64,000 bases of DNA from JABWAM01 sp964653025 (GTDB taxonomy: Bacteria; Verrucomicrobiota; Verrucomicrobiia; JABWAM01): contig CAZZBZ010000007.1 in assembly GCA_964653025.1 (NCBI GenBank), positions 4,558-68,557 of the forward strand. Direction: 5' to 3'. Below the pieces are notes generated by a model, which did not search any database, was not told where the DNA came from, and worked only from the letters and a program-made list of their open reading frames with translations. The position numbers were made by a program, and so were the translations under genes. Positions 40,941 through 49,985 of the stretch are shown piece by piece; position 1 is the stretch's first letter, and every line of letters begins with the position of its first letter.

Positions 40941-41729
40941 ATGCAAGCTGAAGAGCGACAGCAGCGGATCGAGGAGCATCTCCAGAAGGTGGAGTTCGTC
41001 TCCCTCGATGAACTGGCAGAGTTGCTGGACGTCTCGATTTCCACCGTCCGCCGCGATCTCGATCTCCTCGAACAGGCCGGTACCGTTCGTCGTACCCACG
41101 GCGGGGCCCGACTCACCGCTCCCCGCTCCGAGGAATGGGTCTTCACCGCCCGCGATACCCACCAGGTGACCGAGAAGGATGCCATCGGCCTCGCCACGGC
41201 CGAACTCATCGCCCCCGGCCAGAGCGTGATCCTCGACGCCGGCACCACGGTCTTCCACGTTGCCAAGCACCTCGCGGACAAGAAACCTCAGATCATCACC
41301 AACTCCCTCCCTGTGGCGAACCTCTTTGCCGGATCCAGCATGGTCGAAGTCGTTGTTTCCGGCGGCGTCATCTACCCCCGCCTCGGCGTCCTCATGGGCC
41401 CGCACGCGGTCGAGTCCTTCTCCAAGATCCACGCCGACGTCGCCGTGATGAGTTCCAGCGGGATCACCCCCGAGGGCGTCACGAACTCCCACGGCCTGCT
41501 CGTGGAAATCCAGCACCAGATGATCCGCGCCGCCCAGAAAGTGATCCTCTGCATGGACCACACCAAACTGGGACGCAAGTCGCTCTCCCCCCTTTGCGGC
41601 CTCGACGAGGTGGACGTGCTTGTCACCGATTCCGAAGCGCCCGCGGACGCCGTGGCCGCCCTCCGCGCGAAAGGTCTCCAAGTCGTCATCGCCCCTCCGC
41701 CCTCCACGGAAAACGGCAACGCGAAGTAG
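40941..41729 (+). CDS. DeoR-family regulator of the BMC operon
   Basis: 262 aa. N-terminal winged helix (RIEEHLQKVEFVSLDELAEL, VSISTVRRDLDLLEQAG) and a C-terminal sugar-phosphate sensor domain (VILDAGTTVFHVAKHL, ITNSLPVANLF, VMSSSGITPEGVTNSH, CMDHTKLGRKSLSPL). DeoR repressors are released by phosphorylated sugars, which fits an aldolase substrate such as a deoxyhexulose phosphate. It diverges from pduL, as in other PVC BMC loci. Confidence 0.93.
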   Translation: MQAEERQQRIEEHLQKVEFVSLDELAELLDVSISTVRRDLDLLEQAGTVRRTHGGARLTAPRSEEWVFTARDTHQVTEKDAIGLATAELIAPGQSVILDAGTTVFHVAKHLADKKPQIITNSLPVANLFAGSSMVEVVVSGGVIYPRLGVLMGPHAVESFSKIHADVAVMSSSGITPEGVTNSHGLLVEIQHQMIRAAQKVILCMDHTKLGRKSLSPLCGLDEVDVLVTDSEAPADAVAALRAKGLQVVIAPPPSTENGNAK

Positions 41730-41903
41730 AAAGCGGTTCTTGCAAAGGTGGTCGCAGGGCCTGCGCGCAAAAGCTTTTGGAGTTTAGCCTGCTCGAACTC
41801 GACGGGTTCAGCGAACTCACCACCCCCTCTCGATCCGCTTCGACAGGCTCAAGACTCGTTCCGAGCCGCGTCGCAGGGCGGCAAGCCGCTCAGTAGGAAA
41901 AGA

Positions 41904-41977
41904 TGGCTACCCGACATGGATTCGAACCATGACTAAAGGCTCCAAAGGCCTCTGTGCTACCATTACACCATCGGGTA
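41904..41977 (-). tRNA. tRNA-Gln (anticodon TTG)
   Basis: Complementary strand: acceptor TACCCGA/TCGGGTA, D-arm GTGT...GCAC, anticodon loop CTTTGGA (anticodon TTG, codon CAA), T-arm CATGG-TTCGAAT-CCATG, discriminator G and encoded CCA. Same body as the CTG tRNA at 24707-24780. The spacer 41730-41903 has no gene. Confidence 0.95.
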
Positions 41978-41988
41978 GGAAAGGCCGT

Positions 41989-42017
41989 ACCCTAGGGCGG
42001 GAAGACCCGCTGTGCAA
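41989..42017 (-). promoter_or_regulatory. promoter for tRNA-Gln(TTG)
   Basis: Minus-strand TTGCAC (42017-42012) and TAGGGT (41994-41989) with a 17-base spacer; the -10 box is 11 bases from the tRNA 5' end. The geometry matches the promoter of the other tRNA-Gln. Confidence 0.5.
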
Positions 42018-42092
42018 GAGTGGCGAGGACGTGTGATTCGTGGTGACCTCTGCTCCTCCCCTTCGTGCCTTTGTGTTTCAAATCCTCATTCC

Positions 42093-42617
42093 TCATCCGT
42101 TGAGCCGCCGGCGATAAATCCGCACCACATCCGCGGCCACATCCCGCGATGGGCGGTTCGAGCCATCCACGCTCAGCGAGATGGCATCGTAAAATGGCTG
42201 CCTCTGCGCAAGAAGCGTACGCAGGCGGACCTCCCCGTCGGCTCCCGCCACGAGGGGGCGATGGCTGTGTCCGCGCGTGCGCTCCCACGCACACTCCGGG
42301 GTCACGCGGAGATGGACGACCACCCCCGTCGCGCCAAGGCGCTCAAGGTTCACGGGTCGCAGGACAATCCCCCCGCCCGTGGCGAGGACCTGCCCGGAAA
42401 CCCTCGCGGCTTCCTCGGCAACCTCCGACTCGATCCGCCGAAACTCCTCTTCCCCCCGCGTCTCGAAAATGCGGGAAATCGGCATCCCTTCCTGCTGCTC
42501 GATCACGTGATCGAAGTCCACGAACAACAACCCCAGTTCAGCGGCGGCGATCCTCCCCACGCAGGTCTTCCCAGAGCCCATGAAGCCCACCAGGACGAGA
42601 TTTGGTAGTACGCGCAT
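42093..42617 (-). CDS. aroK: shikimate kinase
   Basis: 174 aa from ATG at 42617. Walker A GFMGSGKT (11-18), VDFDHVIEQQEGMPISRIF with the shikimate-binding aspartate, ETRGEEEFRRIE, TGGG (substrate loop) and the lid region SHRPL. It phosphorylates shikimate in aromatic amino acid synthesis. It is not linked to aroB (28394-29503). The upstream region is the dispersed palindromic element copy B. Confidence 0.94.
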   Translation of the reverse strand: MRVLPNLVLVGFMGSGKTCVGRIAAAELGLLFVDFDHVIEQQEGMPISRIFETRGEEEFRRIESEVAEEAARVSGQVLATGGGIVLRPVNLERLGATGVVVHLRVTPECAWERTRGHSHRPLVAGADGEVRLRTLLAQRQPFYDAISLSVDGSNRPSRDVAADVVRIYRRRLNG

Positions 42618-42639
42618 GGCGAGGAGCATACCAGAATGA

Positions 42640-42806
42640 GCCACGGATGAAACACGGATGGCAGAAGCAGAATACCAGGTCCGCTACACGGACCTGGCAT
42701 GCTCCATGGGCAAAACTCCGATATCTCCCGGCGGAAGACGCGCCGATTCCGTGTGGCGGAATCGGCGCTCTCCTCTATCCGTGAAAATCCGTGTTTCATC
42801 TGTGGC
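42640..42806. repeat. dispersed ~168-bp palindromic element, copy B
   Basis: Reverse-oriented relative of 1432-1600: terminal repeats GCCACGGATGAAACACGGAT (42640-42659) and its near-complement (42787-42806), with hairpins CCAGGTCCG/CGGACCTGG and GCCGATTCCG/CGGAATCGGC at matching places. A half-copy (TTTCATCCGTGTCCATCCGT plus GGCTTCTCC) occurs at about 42902-42930. Together these fill most of the 42618-42988 spacer between aroK and polX. Confidence 0.78.
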
Positions 42807-42988
42807 TTCTTCTGGTTCGGTTCCGCCCATCAAGCGCGGGAACCATGCCCATTAGCTTGACGCCAATGCGCTCCTGGCGGGATGGCGGAACCGCCGCTTC
42901 CTTTCATCCGTGTCCATCCGTGGCTTCTCCCCGCTCTCGCCCGCGGAGTCCTTTGCGGCGCGGGCACACAACTGCTAGGCTTCGTGCC

Positions 42989-44734
42989 ATGGATAGGAAC
43001 GCCATCGCCGACGTGTTGCGCGAGATCTCGGTGCTCCTCGACCTCAAGGGGGAGAATCGCTTCAAGGTCCTCGCCTATGCGAATGCCGCACGCACCCTCG
43101 AAACCCTCCAAGAAGACCTCGGGCGGCTCATCGCCGAGAAGCGCCTCGGCGAGCTCAAGGGCATCGGGACCGAACTCTCGAAAAAAATCGCCGATCTCCA
43201 CCTTACGGGTCACCTCCCCTTCCACGAAGAACTCAAGGCCTCGTTCCCACCGGGCCTGCTCGATTGCCTCCGCATCCCCGGCCTCGGTCCAAAAAAGGTG
43301 AAAGTTCTTTGGGACCAGCTGCAGATCGACTCCCTCGGCGATCTCAAACTGGCCTGCGATCGTGGCGCCATCGCCGGACTCGATGGCTTCGGGGAAAAGA
43401 CTCAGGCAAAGATCCTCGAGGGCATCGCGAACCTCGACAAGTACCGCGGCCACTTCCTTCTTGCCGAAGCCGAGGCCGTCGCCAACCCCCTCCTCGAAAC
43501 GCTCCGCGCCTGCAAGGCCGCGAAACGCGTCGAGTCCGCCGGCAGCCTCCGACGACGCAAGGAGGTCGTTCGCGACCTCGACTTTGTCGTGGCCACCGAC
43601 GACCCCGCCGCCGTGATGGAAACCTTCCTCTCCGCCCCCGGCGCCGGCAAGGTCGTCAACCGTGGCCCCACCAAGTCGAGCATGCTCCTCGAGAACGGGA
43701 TGCAGGCCGACGTCCGCTGCGTCACCCCTGCCGAGTTTCCCTTCGCCCTCGCCTACTTCACGGGATCGAAGGAGCACAATATCGTGATGCGCCAGCGGGC
43801 CATCGAGCGAAAGCTCAAGCTCAACGAGTACGGCCTTTTCACGGTCGCCGCGGGCAGCGAAGAACCGAAGGCGTGCCGCGACGAGGCCGCGATCTACCGC
43901 GCACTCAACCTTGCCTTCGTCCCCCCCGAACTCCGCGAGGACATGGGGGAGTTCGAGGCCGCGGAGAAGGACTCCCTCCCCCGCCTCGTCCGCGCCGAGG
44001 ACCTGCGCGGCACCTTCCACTGCCACACGACCGCGAGCGATGGGCGCAACTCCCTCGATGAGATGGTCCGCGCCGCGATCGCCCTCGGCTGGGAATACCT
44101 CGGCATCGCCGACCACAGCAAGGCCTCCGCCGTGGCCAACGGTCTCGACGAGAAGCGCCTCGCCGCCCAAGGAAAGGAGATCGCCGCCCTCAACCGCCGC
44201 CTCGCCGACGAGGGGAGGAAGTTCCGGATCTTCACGGGAAGCGAGGTGGACATTCTCGCCGATGGACGGCTCGACTTTTCGGACGACCTCCTCGCGGGGC
44301 TCGACTTCGTGGTCGCCTCAATTCACCAGGGCTTTACGGGGGATGAGGCGAAGCAGACCGCCCGCGTCCTTCGCGCTCTCTCGAACCCGCATGTGACCAT
44401 GCTCGGGCATCCGACGGGGCGCCTTCTCCTCGGGCGGGAGCCCTACCCGCTGGACCTCGGCGCGGTGATCGAGGCCGCCGCGGAAAACGGGACGATCATC
44501 GAGTTCAACGCCACCCCTTCGCGGATGGAACTCGACTGGCGCTGGTGGAAGCGCGCCCGTGACCTTGGGGTGATGTGCTCGATCAACCCGGACGCCCACG
44601 CCACCGACCAGCTCCGCCTGGCCATGGACGGCGCCGCCACCGCAAGCAAAGGCTGGCTCCGACCCGAGGATGTCCTCAACACCCGCCCTCTCGCCCAAGT
44701 CGAAAAGCTCCTCCGCCGACGAAGGGTCAGTTGA
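42989..44734 (+). CDS. polX: family X DNA polymerase with PHP domain
   Basis: 581 aa. N-terminal 8-kDa-like domain and helix-hairpin-helix motifs (LGELKGIGTELSKKI; LRIPGLGPKKVKVL; LDGFGEKTQAKIL). The polymerase palm has GSLRRRKEVVRDLDFVVAT, with DxD metal ligands, and ADVRCV. A C-terminal PHP phosphoesterase domain has HCHTTASDG, IADHS, GSEVDIL, SIHQGF, GHPTGR and NPDAHA. This is the bacterial PolX layout for base-excision gap filling with 3'-5' exonuclease activity. Confidence 0.95.
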   Translation: MDRNAIADVLREISVLLDLKGENRFKVLAYANAARTLETLQEDLGRLIAEKRLGELKGIGTELSKKIADLHLTGHLPFHEELKASFPPGLLDCLRIPGLGPKKVKVLWDQLQIDSLGDLKLACDRGAIAGLDGFGEKTQAKILEGIANLDKYRGHFLLAEAEAVANPLLETLRACKAAKRVESAGSLRRRKEVVRDLDFVVATDDPAAVMETFLSAPGAGKVVNRGPTKSSMLLENGMQADVRCVTPAEFPFALAYFTGSKEHNIVMRQRAIERKLKLNEYGLFTVAAGSEEPKACRDEAAIYRALNLAFVPPELREDMGEFEAAEKDSLPRLVRAEDLRGTFHCHTTASDGRNSLDEMVRAAIALGWEYLGIADHSKASAVANGLDEKRLAAQGKEIAALNRRLADEGRKFRIFTGSEVDILADGRLDFSDDLLAGLDFVVASIHQGFTGDEAKQTARVLRALSNPHVTMLGHPTGRLLLGREPYPLDLGAVIEAAAENGTIIEFNATPSRMELDWRWWKRARDLGVMCSINPDAHATDQLRLAMDGAATASKGWLRPEDVLNTRPLAQVEKLLRRRRVS

Positions 44735-44744
44735 CCCCTCCCCG

Positions 44745-44850
44745 CCGAAACCTTCATCCCCAGCGAAGGACGAGGGGGTCAGGCCATCTCCAGTTCTCAT
44801 CTCCTGGAGTCGGGACGCCCTCGTCCCGCCTCTCGCGATCCCGCGACCGC
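44745..44850. repeat. structured spacer between polX and bipA
   Basis: Inverted repeats TGACCCCTC/GAGGGGGTCA, CCTTC/GAAGG, CTCCA/TGGAG and CGGGAC/GTCCCG follow each other between the polX stop and about 44850. No gene is seen in 44735-44976. Confidence 0.45.
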
Positions 44851-44976
44851 GGGGCGGCTTCAAAGCGAAATCGCGAAGGGCATGGGCGGCCAACATTTTT
44901 GTCGCGCACCCTATTTTCTGAAATTCCGCATGCGCCATTGATACGGGAGGGTTTCGCGTCTACGTTCCGCCCCCCC

Positions 44977-46821
44977 ATGACTATTCCCATACGCAACGTG
45001 GCGATCATCGCCCACGTCGACCACGGCAAAACCACGCTCGTGGACAAACTCCTCCGACAGGGAGGAGCCTTCCGCGACAACCAGGTCATCCAGGATTGCG
45101 TGATGGATTCCATGGATCTCGAACGTGAAAAGGGCATTACCATCCGGGCGAAAAACCTTTCCGTGAACTGGCATCCGCCCGACGGCAGCCAGGAGGTGAA
45201 GATCAACATCGTGGACACCCCCGGCCATGCCGACTTCGGTGGCGAGGTCGAGCGCATCATCCGCATGGTGGATGGTGCCCTCCTCATGGTGGACGCCTAC
45301 GAGGGACCCCAGGCCCAGACAAAGTTCGTCCTCCGCAAGGCGCTCGCCCAGGGGATCCGCCCAATCGTCCTTATCAACAAGGTGGACCGCGAGCACGCCG
45401 AACCGCACCGCGCCCTCGACAAGGTCTTCGATCTCTTCGTGGCCCTCCACGCCACCGACGAACAGCTCGATTTTCCCGCCCTCTACGGCAGCGGGCGCGA
45501 GGGGTACATGCTCCCCCACCTCGAGGATTGCGCCGACCCGGAGAAGCGCAAGCTCGGCCTCCTTCCTCTCTTCGAGACCCTCGTGCGGCACATCCCCCCT
45601 CCCAAGGCCGACCCGAACGGCCCCTTTCAGTTCCTTGTTTGCAACCTCGGCTACGACGACCACCTCGGCCGCGTCGCCTACGGCAAGATCATGAGCGGGC
45701 GCACTGTGATCGGGGACTCCGTCTACGCCGTGCACAAGGACGGCCGACGCGAGCCGGGCAAGGTCACCATGTTTCTCTCCTTCGCCGGGATCGTCCAGCG
45801 CCGCGCCGATGAGATCAGCGCCGGCGACATCGCCGGGATCACCGGCTTCGAGGAGATCGACATTGGGGAGAGCCTGGTCGCCGCCGCCGATACCCCTGCC
45901 GCGCCTTTCGTGGAGATCGACCCGCCGACGATCACGATGTCCATCGGCGTCAACGACGGCCCCCTCGCGGGGCGCGACGGAAAGTTCGTCACCGCCCGCA
46001 ACATCCGCGAGCGCCTCTTTCGCGAGGCACGCCACAATGTGAGCCTCGCCATCGAGGACACCGACTCGGGAAACATCTTTGCGATCAAGGCGCGCGGGGA
46101 GATGCAGATTGCCGTGCTCGTCGAGCAGATGCGCCGCGAGGGATTCGAGGTCGTGGTCTCCCGCCCCGAGGTGATCTTCCGCCGCGAGGGCGGCAAGGTC
46201 CTCGAACCGTACGAGGAGCTCACCGTGGAAATTCCCGGGGACAAGCTGGGTGACGTTCTCCAGTCGCTCGCCCGCCGCAAGGCGAAGGTGACCCACCTCG
46301 ACCACCATGGCGCGCACGCCACAGTCCTCGCTGAAATTCCCACCCGCGGCCTCATCGGCTTCGAGACGGAACTCGTGAATATGACGAGCGGCGAGGGGCT
46401 TCTCAGTCACCTCTTCCTCGAATACCGCGAGCAGGCAGGGGAGATCCCCTCCCGACTCACGGGCACCCTCGTCGCCATGGAGGCGGGCACCGCGAAGGCC
46501 TATACCCTCGACCAGCTCCAGGAGCGCGGCCGCCTCTTCATCGCCCCGGGCGAGGAGGTCTACGTCGGGATGATCGTCGGCGAGAACTCGCGCAACGAGG
46601 ACATCAACGTAAACCCCTGCAAGGCGAAGCACCTCACCAACATGCGGAGCGTCGGCGACGGCAAGGGCATCATGCTCGAACCCCCGCTCCGGATGTCGCT
46701 CGAGCGGGCCATTGAGTACATCGCCCCCGACGAGTTGGTGGAGATCACCCCAAAATCGATCCGCTTCCGCAAACGCATCCTCGACCCGGTGCGCCGCAAG
46801 CGCGCCGGCCTCCGTGATTGA
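44977..46821 (+). CDS. typA: TypA/BipA ribosome-associated GTPase
   Basis: 614 aa. G1 AHVDHGKTT (12-20), switch motifs LEREKGITI and DTPGHADFGGEVE, NKVDR (G4), then the EF-G-like domains II, III and V and the BipA-specific C-terminal domain (VGENSRNEDINVNPCKAKHL, ELVEITPKSIRFRKRIL). It binds 70S ribosomes and assists ribosome assembly under stress or cold. Full length. A small gene follows 68 bp later. Confidence 0.96.
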   Translation: MTIPIRNVAIIAHVDHGKTTLVDKLLRQGGAFRDNQVIQDCVMDSMDLEREKGITIRAKNLSVNWHPPDGSQEVKINIVDTPGHADFGGEVERIIRMVDGALLMVDAYEGPQAQTKFVLRKALAQGIRPIVLINKVDREHAEPHRALDKVFDLFVALHATDEQLDFPALYGSGREGYMLPHLEDCADPEKRKLGLLPLFETLVRHIPPPKADPNGPFQFLVCNLGYDDHLGRVAYGKIMSGRTVIGDSVYAVHKDGRREPGKVTMFLSFAGIVQRRADEISAGDIAGITGFEEIDIGESLVAAADTPAAPFVEIDPPTITMSIGVNDGPLAGRDGKFVTARNIRERLFREARHNVSLAIEDTDSGNIFAIKARGEMQIAVLVEQMRREGFEVVVSRPEVIFRREGGKVLEPYEELTVEIPGDKLGDVLQSLARRKAKVTHLDHHGAHATVLAEIPTRGLIGFETELVNMTSGEGLLSHLFLEYREQAGEIPSRLTGTLVAMEAGTAKAYTLDQLQERGRLFIAPGEEVYVGMIVGENSRNEDINVNPCKAKHLTNMRSVGDGKGIMLEPPLRMSLERAIEYIAPDELVEITPKSIRFRKRILDPVRRKRAGLRD

Positions 46822-46889
46822 AAATCCGGGAAGGTTGACCCAGATTGGCCCTTGTCGGCGGCCATGCCCCGACTCCACCACACCCCATC

Positions 46890-47627
46890 ATGCGCTACAT
46901 CTGGATTTGCATCATTGACGGCTGCATCGTCCGCTCGGGAATGGTCCAGACTGGGGAAACCATGCCGAAACTCATCGAACGGGTTTCGCGCCACCTGCCC
47001 CACATGGGGCCCGACTCCATGAAGGTGGTGGGCGAAGATGGCAAGGTCTATGACAGTGAGGCTTGGTTCCCGGGTCCCGCGCCGGAGGTCCCCGATCCCG
47101 CGCCCGAGACCGAACTCATTGCCGTCGGCGTCGTCGAGGCATGTTTTGGTGTAAAGCTCCACCACGGGTCGACCCCCGAGGAGGTGATCCAGGCCGAGGC
47201 CAAATCCTTCAGCGGGCGAATTGACGACATGGTGGACTTTGGCGTGTTTGATTTCTCCGGCGAGCAACTCGCCTCAATCGAGGACATGGTCGCCTTCGTC
47301 CAGCAGACCGAGCCCGATAAAGTCCCCGACTACGTGAATGACGCGGAAGGACCTCCCCGCGAGGGAGCTTCAGCCGGCGAGGCGGCCAGCGGAGGCGGGG
47401 CAGGAGGACGACGCCGCAGCCGGGGTCGCCAACGCGGACGCCAGGGCCGCCGGGATTTCCGCCGCAGGGGACCGGGCGGCGACCGTCCCCACAGACCTCA
47501 AGCACCGGGCCAGGGGAATGCCCCCGCCCCGGGAGGAGAAAGTCCTTCGAGTTCTTCAAACCACGGCGGCCTGGGACCACCTCCCATGCCTCCATCCCCT
47601 CCCCCTCCTCCGTCACCATCGGCCTGA
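46890..47627 (+). CDS. unknown protein with RG-rich tail
   Basis: 245 aa. The folded part (1-165) begins MRYIWICIIDGCIVRSGMVQ and is acidic, with helix-strand alternation; no family recognised. From about 170 the chain is Gly/Arg-rich with RGR and RRR clusters (GGRRRSRGRQRGRQGRRDFR), then Pro/Ser-rich to the end. RG-rich tails often bind RNA. Its position directly after bipA on the same strand is consistent with an accessory role at the ribosome, but this is inference only. Confidence 0.65.
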   Translation: MRYIWICIIDGCIVRSGMVQTGETMPKLIERVSRHLPHMGPDSMKVVGEDGKVYDSEAWFPGPAPEVPDPAPETELIAVGVVEACFGVKLHHGSTPEEVIQAEAKSFSGRIDDMVDFGVFDFSGEQLASIEDMVAFVQQTEPDKVPDYVNDAEGPPREGASAGEAASGGGAGGRRRSRGRQRGRQGRRDFRRRGPGGDRPHRPQAPGQGNAPAPGGESPSSSSNHGGLGPPPMPPSPPPPPSPSA

Positions 47628-47652
47628 TCCGAAAGAATGACCGACAAGGCCC

Positions 47653-49962
47653 CTACTTCGCGGGGGGCTTATCGGACGCGCAGCGGAAGCCGATCTGGCG
47701 GTTGCGTTGGAGTTCCGGGTTGTGCAGGTCGCGCAATGTGAGGCGCACGTCGGGGGTGGTCCACGAGCCTCCGCGAACCACTGGCACCTGCTCCGAAGGA
47801 AAGTCCGCCATGGCATCGAAGGAATCGGTCCACTCGCTCACATTGCCGGCCATGTCCATTGCGCCGTAATGGCTTCGGTCTCCCCGAACCGAACCCACGG
47901 GAGCCCACAAGCTGAAGCCATCCGTGCGCCCGGAGGCGGGATTGTCTGGCCCACCTGCCAGGTCTCCCCCCGTATTCGCGCGCTGCGCTTCAAAATCATT
48001 GCCCCACGGGAAGAGGTTTCCCTTGGGACCTCGAGCCGCCTTCTCCCACTCCATTTCGGTGGGCAACCGCTTGCCCGCCCACTTCGCGTAGGCCCAGGCA
48101 TCAAAGTAATCCACGCCGAAGACCGGAGTGTTCTCAAAGATGCGGACACCACGGTAGGGACGAGCCTTCTGTACACCTTCCGACCAGATAAGATCCCAGT
48201 CCGTCGGCATGTGCTCCTTGTTCTTCCGTGCCTTCGGATGCTCCTGGACGACCGTCTTATCCTTCTTCCATGCCTCGAGGAACTTCCGGTATTCCCCGAG
48301 GGTCACCTCATACTTGTCGATGAAGAAGGTCGGCAGGCTCTTTACCTGCTTATCCTGGAACTCGAACTCGCCGCCCTTGACCTCGACCATGGCGCCCACG
48401 TCATTCGCTCCCCCGCTTTTAAAACGTATGACCGAGTACCAGAAAACCATGTAGGCGAGCGCCAAAACCACGACCCCACCCAGGGCCCAGAGCATCCACG
48501 ACTGCACAACCTTCTTCTCCTCGGGCACAACCACCTGGCTGGCCGCGAGCGGGCGCACGACATGCATGGCACGGCGCTTAAGGTCCCACTGGTGCCCTTC
48601 GTGGAGGAGGGTGTCCCAGTCGGCGAAGCCCCCCTCGCCCGCGCTCTCCATCTTGCCAAGAAGGACCTGGAACTCCTCGCTGGTTTCGGAAGCTCCCTCC
48701 ATCGCCTCGCGAATAATCTTCCCAAGGCGCCTCATCTCGTCCACCTCGCCGGCGGAGACCTCGCCGCCCTCCATGGTGACGTTATTGAGGAGCTTGGGCA
48801 CCCCCACATTCGGGATGAGGACCTGCTCCACCGAAAGCGGCGTATGGAGGATGCCGTTCTTCTTCTCGTAGTTGAGGGCCTCGCTCACGTTGAGGAGGAC
48901 CCGGAGGGCGAGATCCTCGTTGAGGACCTGCCGCTGCTGCAGCCGCTCGTGGAGATTGGCGCCATCCAGGTGCTCGCGGGCGTAGAAATAGAGTCCGCTT
49001 CCCTCCCCGGCCTCGTACACCGAGGTGATGTAGGGATTCTGCGCCCCGGCCATGGCCGCGGCGAAGGCGACGAACTGCTGTACCTGCCGCGGGTCCTCGT
49101 AAAACCCGGGCTGGAGAATCTTTAGCGCCACAGTGCGATTAACCGCCACCTGCGTGGCCTCGTAAAGCGTGCCCCAGTAATCGGAGGCGAGACGCTTACG
49201 GACTCGAAACGGCCCTACCATGCGCCCCACGAGTTGCTCTCCCAGCGCCTCCTCCCGCAGATCGCGTGCCGCGGCATCTCCACGCTCGTCGCGCCGCCGT
49301 GCCCCCTCCATGAGGAGGTGCTCCCACCCCGAGCTGACCGTGAGCTTGGGAGATCCGACCCCCTCTTCCAAAGCAACCTCGGAATTATCCCATCCCACCA
49401 TCTCATAAACGGCTTCCTCGCCCTCGATACCCGGGATCTCCGCATGGGCCACGGTCCCCCCATGGATATAAATCGCGCCCTCATTGTCGCCATCAACCAC
49501 CCGCAGGCATGCGGTTTTCTGGCTGATACAACACATCTGGATGAGGTCCACGAGCTTGAACGCCGCCGCGACGCCAGACGCATCGGCCCCGGTATTCATT
49601 GACGGTTCGGCTTGCGACTGCGACGCGAGGACCGCGCTCACCGCAGCCAGACTAATCGGCAAGGGAAGAAGCGCGATCATACCGGCCGCACGCACAACCT
49701 CAACCTCCTCGGGTGAAGGGTCCTCGACGAAGCAGCCGACCCGAAGCTCTGGAAAGCGGGCGACGAGGGCGTCGCGAACGGGCCATGTCCATTCCCCGGA
49801 TCGGTCGTAGCGCAGGAACACCGCATCGCACGCCCCTGCCTCCAGCACCGCGAGGGCCTCCTCGGGGGTTGAGACCCCCACCGCCTCGATCCCAGCCGAC
49901 CGAAAATCCCCCTCGATGTTCACGACCACACCCGGCTGGGGCTCGAGAAAAACAACTTTCAT
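47653..49962 (-). CDS. pseudo-receiver / PATAN / pseudokinase / TM / formylglycine-enzyme-like fusion
   Basis: 769 aa. Residues 1-110 have a receiver fold, but the phospho-acceptor position reads FLRYDRSG with Arg in place of Asp. Residues 130-215 match a PATAN/DUF4388 domain (FKLVDLIQMCCISQKTACLR, GAIYIHGGTVAHAE). Residues 247-460 are Ser/Thr-kinase-like with the VALK lysine (281) but no HRD or DFG (ILHTPLSVEQVLIP). A transmembrane helix (488-510) is followed by an FGE/SUMF1-type domain (KYEVTLGEYRKFL, RLPTEMEWEKAARG, MAGNVSEWTDSF, RGGSW). Likely a membrane signalling scaffold. Lies 23 bp from the next gene on the same strand. Confidence 0.82.
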   Translation of the reverse strand: MKVVFLEPQPGVVVNIEGDFRSAGIEAVGVSTPEEALAVLEAGACDAVFLRYDRSGEWTWPVRDALVARFPELRVGCFVEDPSPEEVEVVRAAGMIALLPLPISLAAVSAVLASQSQAEPSMNTGADASGVAAAFKLVDLIQMCCISQKTACLRVVDGDNEGAIYIHGGTVAHAEIPGIEGEEAVYEMVGWDNSEVALEEGVGSPKLTVSSGWEHLLMEGARRRDERGDAAARDLREEALGEQLVGRMVGPFRVRKRLASDYWGTLYEATQVAVNRTVALKILQPGFYEDPRQVQQFVAFAAAMAGAQNPYITSVYEAGEGSGLYFYAREHLDGANLHERLQQRQVLNEDLALRVLLNVSEALNYEKKNGILHTPLSVEQVLIPNVGVPKLLNNVTMEGGEVSAGEVDEMRRLGKIIREAMEGASETSEEFQVLLGKMESAGEGGFADWDTLLHEGHQWDLKRRAMHVVRPLAASQVVVPEEKKVVQSWMLWALGGVVVLALAYMVFWYSVIRFKSGGANDVGAMVEVKGGEFEFQDKQVKSLPTFFIDKYEVTLGEYRKFLEAWKKDKTVVQEHPKARKNKEHMPTDWDLIWSEGVQKARPYRGVRIFENTPVFGVDYFDAWAYAKWAGKRLPTEMEWEKAARGPKGNLFPWGNDFEAQRANTGGDLAGGPDNPASGRTDGFSLWAPVGSVRGDRSHYGAMDMAGNVSEWTDSFDAMADFPSEQVPVVRGGSWTTPDVRLTLRDLHNPELQRNRQIGFRCASDKPPAK

Positions 49963-49985
49963 ACTTGGTATCCCTGATCGTTCCT

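Noticed and set aside
44911..46881. 656-codon open frame antisense to typA
   Set aside because: Third-position GC bias keeps the complementary frame open; the plus strand encodes all BipA motifs.
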